From: a virus
IMG/VR virus record: IMGVR_UViG_3300017917_003822
Coordinates: 124,001-188,000 of that record
DNA: 64,000 nt
Direction: 5' to 3' (one strand)
Both the position numbers and the translations under genes were made by a program. Positions 58,164 through 64,000 of the stretch are shown here, piece after piece. The stretch's first letter is position 1; each line of letters opens with the position of its first letter. Below the pieces are notes generated by a model. It had not been told where the DNA came from, searched no databases, and saw only the letters and a list, made by a program, of their open reading frames with translations.

Positions 58164-59145
58164 AGAAAGTTTACTAAGAATAATAAAACAAAAAGCAAAT
58201 ATGTTAAGAGAAGAGCTAGAACACCCTAACACAGAAGTAACTGAAATCGAGATGGATGACAATTTTGAAAAGATAGATTTTCATCAATGGTCCATAGTTG
58301 GTGACGGTACATTTTTACCCTCGCCAGAAACAACCAGAACTCTAGTACCGGGAATGTACGATCCACACTATAGCAACAGAGCAGGTGAATGGGGTTTAAG
58401 AAGACAGAGAATTAATACCGACGAACTCTACGAACTTCCAACCAAGGAGATCCAGGTTATATTATCGGATTTAAAAAGCTTCTGGAAAAAGAAAGACATC
58501 TACAAGAAATATAAGCTGATGCACAAAAGAGGGATTTTACTTTATGGTGATCCCGGATGTGGTAAATCTGGAATACTACAGCTCTGTATGAAACATATTA
58601 TTGAGGATCTATCCGGACTGGTTATCAATTTAAAGGACGATGAGGCGGTGAGAGGTTATATTGACATCATTCCTAAATTAAGACAGATAGAACCTGAAAG
58701 ACCTCTGGTTGTAATTATTGAGGATATTGATGCTATTGCTGGGGACAGCAGCTATATAACATCTCAGCTCTTAAATCTATTGGATGGAGTAAAACAGATT
58801 GAAAATGTTGTTTACATAGCAACAACAAACTACCCGGAAAAGTTGGCAGAGAGAATCACCAACAGGCCATCCAGATTTGACAGAAGATACCTTATTGAAC
58901 CTCCAACCAGAGAGGTTAGACTATCATATCTTAAAAATAAGATAGGCGAGGAAGCTAAAATTGATTTTGAAACATGGGTGGATGACACTGAGGGCATGTC
59001 AATGTCACATTTAAAGGAGCTTTTCATTTCCGTCTTCCTTCTTGACAACAAGTATGATGATGCAATAGCTAATTTGAGAGAACTTAAGAAGTCTCCAAGA
59101 ACTAAGAAACAAAAATCCATGGGATTCGACCGAGATAGAACATAA
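58144..59145 (+). CDS. AAA+ ATPase (FtsH/BCS1-like core)
   Basis: 333 residues. Walker A ILLYGDPGCGKSGIL near 131-145, Walker B LVVIIEDIDAIAG near 190, the sensor IATTNYPEKL and arginine-finger region RPSRFDRRYLIEPP are all present, then a small helical lid. The N-terminal 100 residues are unrelated to known AAA N-domains and contain FHQWSIVGDGTFLPSPETTRT. Such phage ATPases may remodel protein complexes; the substrate is unknown. It ends 1 nt before the HAD gene. Confidence 0.85.
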   Translation: MRRVENRESLLRIIKQKANMLREELEHPNTEVTEIEMDDNFEKIDFHQWSIVGDGTFLPSPETTRTLVPGMYDPHYSNRAGEWGLRRQRINTDELYELPTKEIQVILSDLKSFWKKKDIYKKYKLMHKRGILLYGDPGCGKSGILQLCMKHIIEDLSGLVINLKDDEAVRGYIDIIPKLRQIEPERPLVVIIEDIDAIAGDSSYITSQLLNLLDGVKQIENVVYIATTNYPEKLAERITNRPSRFDRRYLIEPPTREVRLSYLKNKIGEEAKIDFETWVDDTEGMSMSHLKELFISVFLLDNKYDDAIANLRELKKSPRTKKQKSMGFDRDRT

Positions 59146-59146
59146 T

Positions 59147-59638
59147 ATGAAAGTTATATTTTTAGATTTTGATGGAGTTCTTAATGTGATCCCACAGGGG
59201 CATGATGATTTTGGTGGAATATTCCACCCGGAATTTGTACAAAACCTGGAAAGGATCATAGAGGAAACTGGGGCCAAGTTAGTCATCAGTTCATCCTGGA
59301 GACATATGGGTTTGGAGAGACTCCACCAAATGTGGGAACTTCGAGGATATCCAGGAGAAATAATCGGAACAACTCCCGATCTTTGGAGAGGGGTTGAAGA
59401 TGAAGAATTTCACGAAAAGATGGAAAGAGGTCATGAAATACAAGCAATCCTCGATCAATACTATCAAATAACAAATTATGTTATCCTTGATGACGATGAT
59501 GATATGCTACCAACTCAACGAGGTAATTTCGTTAGGACTTCTAATAACATTAATCATCCTGATTGCATAGATATCGGTTATGGACTAACCAAAGAATGTG
59601 CAAATCGAGCAATAAGAATTTTAAATAGACAAATATGA
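59147..59638 (+). CDS. HAD-superfamily phosphatase-like protein
   Basis: 163 residues. Motif I KVIFLDFDGVLNV (D-x-D), motif II LVISSSWRH with the Ser, and a C-terminal acidic motif VILDDDDDML fit the HAD fold without a large cap domain. It is a paralogue of the protein at 61765 (see the shared SS-W and EETGA segments). Similar phage proteins are annotated as phosphatases or nucleic-acid-repair-type HADs. Function not known here. Confidence 0.8.
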   Translation: MKVIFLDFDGVLNVIPQGHDDFGGIFHPEFVQNLERIIEETGAKLVISSSWRHMGLERLHQMWELRGYPGEIIGTTPDLWRGVEDEEFHEKMERGHEIQAILDQYYQITNYVILDDDDDMLPTQRGNFVRTSNNINHPDCIDIGYGLTKECANRAIRILNRQI

Positions 59639-59874
59639 AAAATGCATTTTATTTTTTACTAGGACTTTCACTGATTGTTCTAACATCAGCAACTACAGCA
59701 AGTATTATGACGGTGACACCTGCAAAGCCAAAGTCAGTAATTGTTTTCAGTAGTTATTCGACTGCGGATGTTCGTGATCAAATTAGAGCCAGCAGTAATT
59801 TAGGCTATATTGTTAAATCATGTAACGCAAATTCTGCTGGTGGATTATGGTTAGTTGTAATGGAAAAATATTAA
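59635..59874 (+). CDS. Small secreted or membrane-anchored protein
   Basis: 79 residues. An N-terminal hydrophobic segment (about 3-23, AFYFLLGLSLIVLTSATTAS) is either a signal peptide or anchor; the remainder is a small soluble domain (KSVIVFSSYSTADVRDQIRASSNLGYIVKSC). Overlaps the HAD stop by 4 nt. Function unknown. Confidence 0.55.
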   Translation: MKNAFYFLLGLSLIVLTSATTASIMTVTPAKPKSVIVFSSYSTADVRDQIRASSNLGYIVKSCNANSAGGLWLVVMEKY

Positions 59875-59878
59875 GAAT

Positions 59879-60106
59879 ATGACAGAAGAATTTATTAAAG
59901 AAGCAAAGAATTTCAGAAGACAAATGAAATGGGTTTCTATTATGTGTTGGGTTGCTACATTAGCTTTCATTACACTACCATTTAAAAATCCGAATGCTGA
60001 TTATGATTGGGTTCTTGTTCCAGTTGGAGCGGTCATATTTTCAATCATCTACTTTAGCATGGATTCAAATATCAAAAAATACGAGGAGCTGAAGAAAAAT
60101 GAATAG
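59879..60106 (+). CDS. Small two-span membrane protein
   Basis: 75 residues with spans at about 18-34 (WVSIMCWVATLAFITLPF) and 44-61 (WVLVPVGAVIFSIIYF). Overlaps the next start by 8 nt. The two-span layout suits holins or superinfection proteins, but nothing more is seen. Confidence 0.5.
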   Translation: MTEEFIKEAKNFRRQMKWVSIMCWVATLAFITLPFKNPNADYDWVLVPVGAVIFSIIYFSMDSNIKKYEELKKNE

Positions 60107-60365
60107 TAAACAAACATATACCCGAGGAAGCGTTATTGTCGAGAACATCAAGATTGGAGACATTCACTATGAATATGAGTATGGTGTAGTTATTAAGTCG
60201 GAAGTTATCACTCTCCCTGTTCTTAATGAGGATGGACAATACCAATGGAAAAATAAGGTTTTAAGTACCGGTAAGATCATAGATTACATGGTTCATACAA
60301 AATATCAACACTATTCACCAAACTTATATGACTATGAGGCATATAAGGTAAAAGTACAAATATGA
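60099..60365 (+). CDS. Small orphan protein
   Basis: 88 residues, strand-rich (GSVIVENIKIGDIHYEYEYGVVIKSEVITLPVL). Overlaps both neighbours by a few bases. No family recognised. Confidence 0.5.
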   Translation: MNSKQTYTRGSVIVENIKIGDIHYEYEYGVVIKSEVITLPVLNEDGQYQWKNKVLSTGKIIDYMVHTKYQHYSPNLYDYEAYKVKVQI

Positions 60366-60679
60366 TGGAAGATAAAAATTCACCGCATAAAATTAAAGTC
60401 GAGAAGCAAATCTATTGGGGGAGAAACAATAGTCCAATTAATTGGAAGGATATCAAGCATCTTCAGCTGGAAGACGATGATGTAATCCGTTCGGAATGGG
60501 TTGAAGATGACAATTTTGATTATCACGGTTATTGGCATACTGAAATTACCCGAATGGTTGAGGAAACCGACGAAGAATTTGAAAAACGTATCACCAGAAA
60601 CAAAAAAAGTGCTGAAGAAATGAAGCAGCGAAGATACGAGAGCTATCTAAGACTTAAAAAAGAGTTTGAGAATGATTAA
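60362..60679 (+). CDS. Small orphan protein
   Basis: 105 residues, charged; ends in a helix EEMKQRRYESYLRLKKEFEND. Overlaps the previous gene by 4 nt and the next by 8. Function unknown. Confidence 0.5.
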   Translation: MMEDKNSPHKIKVEKQIYWGRNNSPINWKDIKHLQLEDDDVIRSEWVEDDNFDYHGYWHTEITRMVEETDEEFEKRITRNKKSAEEMKQRRYESYLRLKKEFEND

Positions 60680-60980
60680 GGAAAGTAATGAAAATATTTT
60701 ATGTGCTGCCATATGGTTAAAAGAAACTGAAAGAGCACATCATAGACCGATTAACACACCAGGTGGTGTTGTTGTTAGTGGTTTTAGACATGGTCATTGC
60801 ATATCATCTATAGTCTCACTTACTGGAAGGAGACTGCATGAACACGGGGACCATGTACAAGGATTTTTAACCAATAAAAATAGGTTTGTTGATAGAAGAG
60901 AAGGTGCTGAAATTTGGATTAAGAATGGAGGTACACTAAAATATTCGACTGACGAACTATATTCCGAAGATTTGTATTAA
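60672..60980 (+). CDS. Widespread phage protein of unknown function
   Basis: 102 residues from ATG 60672; a TTG at 60666 is the other choice. The sequence ILCAAIWLKETERAHHRPINTPGGVVVSGFRHGHC and the end VQGFLTNKNRFVDRREGAEIW...SEDLY match a protein seen in many phages and prophages, in which G-F-V/V-x-G-x-R-H-x-x-C and Q-G-F-L-T-x-x-N-R-F-V-D-R are conserved. Its biochemical role is unknown. Confidence 0.7.
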   Translation: MIKESNENILCAAIWLKETERAHHRPINTPGGVVVSGFRHGHCISSIVSLTGRRLHEHGDHVQGFLTNKNRFVDRREGAEIWIKNGGTLKYSTDELYSEDLY

Positions 60981-61271
60981 ATGAAAACACCGGAAATAAT
61001 ACAAGAAGGGTGGGTTAAATTCTCACGATTCAATTGCACTGAAGGATGTATTGATATTTGGTATGGTGATTGTGCTCATAACCCTAATAACAAAATCGAA
61101 CCGAAATGGAGTTTAAACTCCTTTGCAACATTCATTAGATTAAATGGTGAAGGTGAATGGGTTCCAAATGAATACAGAACAGGAATAAAAGGTTTCACTG
61201 GAGAAATGTGTGAAGTTTCAACCTCTCAAGAAATTTGGGATGAATTGTCAAAATATAATTACAAAGAATAA
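60981..61271 (+). CDS. Small orphan protein
   Basis: 96 residues with three Cys and several Trp (FSRFNCTEGCIDIWYGDCAHN). Starts directly after the previous stop and ends with the first base of the next gene. Unknown. Confidence 0.5.
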   Translation: MKTPEIIQEGWVKFSRFNCTEGCIDIWYGDCAHNPNNKIEPKWSLNSFATFIRLNGEGEWVPNEYRTGIKGFTGEMCEVSTSQEIWDELSKYNYKE

Positions 61272-61765
61272 TGGAAAATAGAACTTATCGAATGTATGGG
61301 TTAGTCCCCTATAATATAAGTCCGATACAGCAAGGTATCCAATTTGGACATGCAGTTGTTGAGTATGGCTTAGAGTTTGGTAGCACTCCAGCTTATCAAA
61401 AATGGGCAAGAGAGGATAAAACATTTATCATTCTAAATGGAGGAACCACCAACATGAGATATGATGAGGACAATCATATTGGTTCTTTAAACAACCACAG
61501 GCAACTGTTGTTCGATAATGGAATCCAATTCAGTAGCTTCTTTGAGCCGGATTTGGGCGACCAATTAACTGCGGTGGTTTTCTTGGTGGATGATAGAGTT
61601 TTTGATAAAAAGACTTGGCCGGATTATGATGGACCTCTCTATATTGACGGAACCCCTGAATACACCGAATACTGGCATTGGAAAATGGAATTTGATGAAT
61701 CGGAAGCGGAAGCTGATCGAATCATATTTCTAAGAGAATTTTTAAAACAATTTAGATTTGCATAA
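61271..61765 (+). CDS. Peptidyl-tRNA hydrolase 2-like protein
   Basis: 164 residues. NISPIQQGIQFGHAVVEYGLEFG near 14-36 recalls the Pth2 motif Q-x-x-H-A, and TFIILNGGTTNMR plus FSSFFEPDLGDQLTAVVFLVD match the later strands of the Pth2/phage PTH2-like fold. Pth2 frees tRNAs from peptidyl-tRNA, which would fit the phage tmRNA as a translation-rescue partner. Resemblance is moderate, and catalytic activity is not shown. Overlaps both neighbours by 1 nt. Confidence 0.5.
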   Translation: MENRTYRMYGLVPYNISPIQQGIQFGHAVVEYGLEFGSTPAYQKWAREDKTFIILNGGTTNMRYDEDNHIGSLNNHRQLLFDNGIQFSSFFEPDLGDQLTAVVFLVDDRVFDKKTWPDYDGPLYIDGTPEYTEYWHWKMEFDESEAEADRIIFLREFLKQFRFA

Positions 61766-62328
61766 TGAAGGTGATATTTCTAGATAATGATGGAGTAATT
61801 TGTCTCCATAATAATTGGGGTGGGCGTTCAAAAAAATGGAAAAAGTTTAAAAAACTTAATCCTGATGCAATCAACGATAAATCCGCACCAGTTGATGTTA
61901 GATTTGATGATTTCGACAAAAAGGCTATTAAGATATTAAATAACATACTCGAAGAAACCGGTGCTGAAATCGTAGTAAGCTCAGATTGGAAACTCCACGC
62001 AAGCCTGGAAGAGCTTGGTGAATATTACGAAGCACAGGGGATCATCAAAAAACCGATTGCGATAACACCAAATCTTGGGGATTTTGATCCGGGCGCTAAT
62101 GATCTATTCATGTGGAAAAGATGGCTGGAAAAAAAGAGAATCCTGGAGATTCAGGAGTACCTGGAAAGAAATCCTGATATAACTCACTGGGTTGCTGTGG
62201 ATGATTTAAACATGAGCCCAGCATCAAACGGGGGATATGGTCTTGAGAATTTTGTACTGACACCCAGATCAACCGAGGGCATAAAACAACTAGGAATAAA
62301 AGAATCAATAATTAAACACTTAAATTAA
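61765..62328 (+). CDS. HAD-superfamily phosphatase-like protein, paralogue of 59147
   Basis: 187 residues. MKVIFLDNDGVICL gives D-x-D, VVSSDWKLHASLEELGEYYEAQG aligns with the paralogue at 59147, and HWVAVDDLNM is the acidic metal motif. Both appear in the same region with six small genes between, suggesting a duplication that brackets the accessory cluster. Substrate unknown. Confidence 0.8.
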   Translation: MKVIFLDNDGVICLHNNWGGRSKKWKKFKKLNPDAINDKSAPVDVRFDDFDKKAIKILNNILEETGAEIVVSSDWKLHASLEELGEYYEAQGIIKKPIAITPNLGDFDPGANDLFMWKRWLEKKRILEIQEYLERNPDITHWVAVDDLNMSPASNGGYGLENFVLTPRSTEGIKQLGIKESIIKHLN

Positions 62329-62334
62329 AGAATT

Positions 62335-63090
62335 ATGTTTACATTTTTTAAAAAATTATTTAGAAAGAGATCTTTAGCAGAAAGGGAACAAGCACACCTT
62401 TTTGGTAATTCTTCTACCTCCGATGGGTTGGATAGATCTTTCCTTTTTGATTTTAAAAACTATCAATCAGGTTACAGAGATAATAGCAATATTACGGTGG
62501 GCACTTTTCTAATGAGCGGCAGCACTACAGGTGGCGATAACGATAGTAACGACGTGAAGAAAGAGACCAAGAGAAAAATAGAGGTTAAACCAATAGATGT
62601 TCTGAATGAGTTGGAAACTATTCCGACCCCTTGGAATCTGTCCAATCTGGATGACAAGATCTCTATACTGGAATATAAAAGGGATCTAATTACACAGAAG
62701 TACTCAAGAAGAGAGGTTGAAGCGATGATAGAGCGTCTGCAGAACAGAAAAAAATGGCATAAATTTAAAGACTTCTTCACAGGATTCCAAAACACAACCG
62801 ACGAAAAGATCGAGGATCTGTTGGACAAATACGATCTTGTAATGAAAACATCGGATCTTTTTGTACCAGAGTTTCCTGACGAGGCCATAAATATCATGAA
62901 GAGCTACAGTGACAATATGATGAAGCTTTGTAAAAAGAAACCAGTTTTCTATGTCATAGCAGAACCAGATAAATTCAAAAAAGCCTGGGAGAAAAGAGAT
63001 CCAATCTTGCTGGTGCAAAGTCCATTTGGGTTCTATTGGCAGATACTTGGTGCATGGGATAAGGAAATGATACTTTTGGGTGAACTATAA
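62335..63090 (+). CDS. Orphan phage protein
   Basis: 251 residues. A Lys-rich start (MFTFFKKLFRKRSLAEREQ), a Gly/Asn/Asp linker near 60-75, then a helical domain (NLDDKISILEYKRDLITQKYSRREVEAMIERLQNRKKW) and a C-terminal domain with PVFYVIAEPDKFKKAW...DPILLVQSPFGFYWQILGAWDKEM. Phage proteins with this C-terminal shape are common and unknown. Ends with the first base of the next gene. Confidence 0.55.
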   Translation: MFTFFKKLFRKRSLAEREQAHLFGNSSTSDGLDRSFLFDFKNYQSGYRDNSNITVGTFLMSGSTTGGDNDSNDVKKETKRKIEVKPIDVLNELETIPTPWNLSNLDDKISILEYKRDLITQKYSRREVEAMIERLQNRKKWHKFKDFFTGFQNTTDEKIEDLLDKYDLVMKTSDLFVPEFPDEAINIMKSYSDNMMKLCKKKPVFYVIAEPDKFKKAWEKRDPILLVQSPFGFYWQILGAWDKEMILLGEL

Positions 63091-63596
63091 TGAAGAATCA
63101 ATTTGATGATGCATTCTACCCTCTAATATGGGCACACGTACAACAATATCAAAGGTGCGTCAGTGAATACGGGGGGAAGGAAAGAATAACAAAAAAGGTC
63201 AAGGAGTCATTAAACTCGTGTGTTCAGAAATGGTCAGATTTACCAGCAACAATGGCTTCCTCCAGCGTTATTGAATTCTTTAATTCAAAATTTCCTCATC
63301 TCGATCCTGCCAAGATAACGTGGCACCAGAAATACCTTGTTGGCAGAGATGATAAAAAGAGAGGGATGATAGTGTGGGAACACACAACCCCATTAAATAT
63401 ACTTCTCAAGGAACTGATAACAAAGAAAAATCAGAGGGAGATAAATGAATGTATGAATTCATATTCGGGGGTTTGTTTAATTACCAGGGAGGAGGATGAT
63501 AGGTTAAATGCTAGTGGATTTAGATGTGTAAGGCCTGGAGGCTGGGAAAAATGCTACAGTGATTGTGGGATTGAAGTCATCAAGTTGGATATATAA
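63090..63596 (+). CDS. Orphan phage protein
   Basis: 168 residues. PLIWAHVQQYQRCVSEYGGKERIT near the start and a late VKESLNSCVQKWSDLP. Contains six Cys. No recognised family. Stops 20 nt before the last gene. Confidence 0.55.
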   Translation: MKNQFDDAFYPLIWAHVQQYQRCVSEYGGKERITKKVKESLNSCVQKWSDLPATMASSSVIEFFNSKFPHLDPAKITWHQKYLVGRDDKKRGMIVWEHTTPLNILLKELITKKNQREINECMNSYSGVCLITREEDDRLNASGFRCVRPGGWEKCYSDCGIEVIKLDI

Positions 63597-63598
63597 TG
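63587..63598 (+). promoter_or_regulatory. Putative late promoter (GGATATATAATG)
   Basis: Box overlapping the stop codon of the previous gene and ending 18 nt before the ATG at 63617. Confidence 0.45.
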
Positions 63599-63616
63599 TA
63601 AATAAAAGATCATAAG

Positions 63617-63988
63617 ATGGAACACATTTTACCATACGAAGCAATCAACGAAGGTGCAGCAGCACTCCCAGCGATGCCTTCTTTTCTCAAATCAGCTGGA
63701 GCTAAACCTACATATGTTCAATACGGAGGTCCGAGAAAAACAAATCAACCACCAAATGCCTGGGAACTAAGGGTACCAGCACCATCCGGGGTTAGCAAGG
63801 AAGAATGGGTAATTACTTTCTTTCCGGACGGATCTTTTAACACAGGGGCAGGATCACAAAAGAATTTTTTAAGAAGTAGCGGTGAATGGAAAGCTGATGC
63901 ATCATCGGATTTTATTTTCGGAACTAAAGCTATCAAGGGGGTTTCTATGAAATTCAACTCGTATATGAGATTGACTCCACTAAATTAA
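63617..63988 (+). CDS. Orphan protein with capsid-targeting-like N-terminus
   Basis: 123 residues. The start MEHILPYEAINEGAAALPAM ends its tag in I-N-E followed by an Ala/Gly-rich stretch, as expected after a prohead-protease cut. The rest is strand-rich (WELRVPAPSGVSKEEWVITFFPDGSFNT). It is a member of the tagged group with late-type promoter. Function unknown; internal virion protein is inferred. Confidence 0.65.
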   Translation: MEHILPYEAINEGAAALPAMPSFLKSAGAKPTYVQYGGPRKTNQPPNAWELRVPAPSGVSKEEWVITFFPDGSFNTGAGSQKNFLRSSGEWKADASSDFIFGTKAIKGVSMKFNSYMRLTPLN

Positions 63989-64000
63989 GAGGCTAATCAT

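Noticed and set aside
1-64000. CRISPR array, insertion sequence or integrase
   Set aside because: No regularly spaced repeat outside the fibre gene, no transposase or integrase-like frame, and no lysogeny genes. The phage looks lytic from this window.
1-64000. Transfer RNA genes
   Set aside because: Intergenic stretches were read for T-arm and acceptor pairs; only the tmRNA gave a proper T-arm. The 7-bp helices at 30781 and 30870 lack it.

Overview
The window looks like part of the genome of a large, strictly lytic, T4-like tailed phage (Caudoviricetes, myovirus-type replication genes) infecting a member of the Bacteroidota, probably a flavobacterium-like host. Phage evidence: a long collagen-like tail fibre with an S74 chaperone, a T4-type replication set (family B polymerase in two pieces, sliding clamp, two-subunit type II topoisomerase), two lysis enzymes, phage-typical dense packing with start/stop overlaps, and many small orphan genes. 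Host evidence: five promoters with the Bacteroidota -7 element TAnnTTTG, a eukaryote-like NrdA/NrdB pair of the kind found in Bacteroidota, very few Shine-Dalgarno sequences, AT-rich DNA with strong AGA use for Arg, and a tmRNA whose tag most likely starts with Gly as in Bacteroidota.

Layout. 0-4.2 kb: tail fibre and three small genes. 4.2-9 kb: small heat-shock protein, DnaK, two DNA glycosylases, endolysin. 9.1-20.8 kb: N-terminal half of DNA polymerase, dUTPase, NrdB, NrdA, adenylate kinase, a TPR glycosyltransferase, topoisomerase large subunit, UV endonuclease. 20.8-28.4 kb: DnaJ, topoisomerase medium subunit, sliding clamp, C-terminal half of the polymerase, a RimK-like ligase fused to an aspartic protease. 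28.4-34 kb: an RNA-centred stretch with a Ro60-like TROVE/vWA protein, a structured non-coding RNA candidate, a lytic transglycosylase, a glycosyltransferase and a tmRNA. 34-43.3 kb: methylglyoxal synthase, two metallophosphoesterases, a divergent thymidylate-synthase-fold enzyme, RNase HII and many small orphans. 43.4-48.3 kb: two very large glycosyltransferases and a secreted nuclease. 48.3-59.1 kb: acidic protein, PD-(D/E)XK protein, thymidylate synthase, possible capsid-like protein, M42 peptidase, nucleotidyltransferase, AAA+ ATPase. 59.1-64 kb: two HAD proteins around a cluster of small accessory genes.

How it fits together. NrdA/B, dUTPase, thymidylate synthase(s) and adenylate kinase make DNA precursors; polymerase, clamp, topoisomerase and RNase HII use them; two glycosylases and a UV endonuclease repair the product. 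DnaK/DnaJ/Hsp20 and a tmRNA give the phage its own protein-folding and ribosome-rescue capacity. Several unrelated proteins (adenylate kinase, ATP-grasp/protease, an RHH-like protein, several orphans) share a short N-terminal peptide ending in (I/L/V)-N-E that resembles T4 capsid-targeting sequences with a prohead-protease site, suggesting a tagged set of proteins delivered in the virion. The glycosyltransferases, one with an iron-finger heptosyltransferase signature, may decorate the Ser/Thr-rich fibre.

Two promoter classes are visible: host-like (poly-T, AAYCC, 12 bp, TATATTTG) and a putative late class (GATATATA), the latter often directly abutting the start codon.
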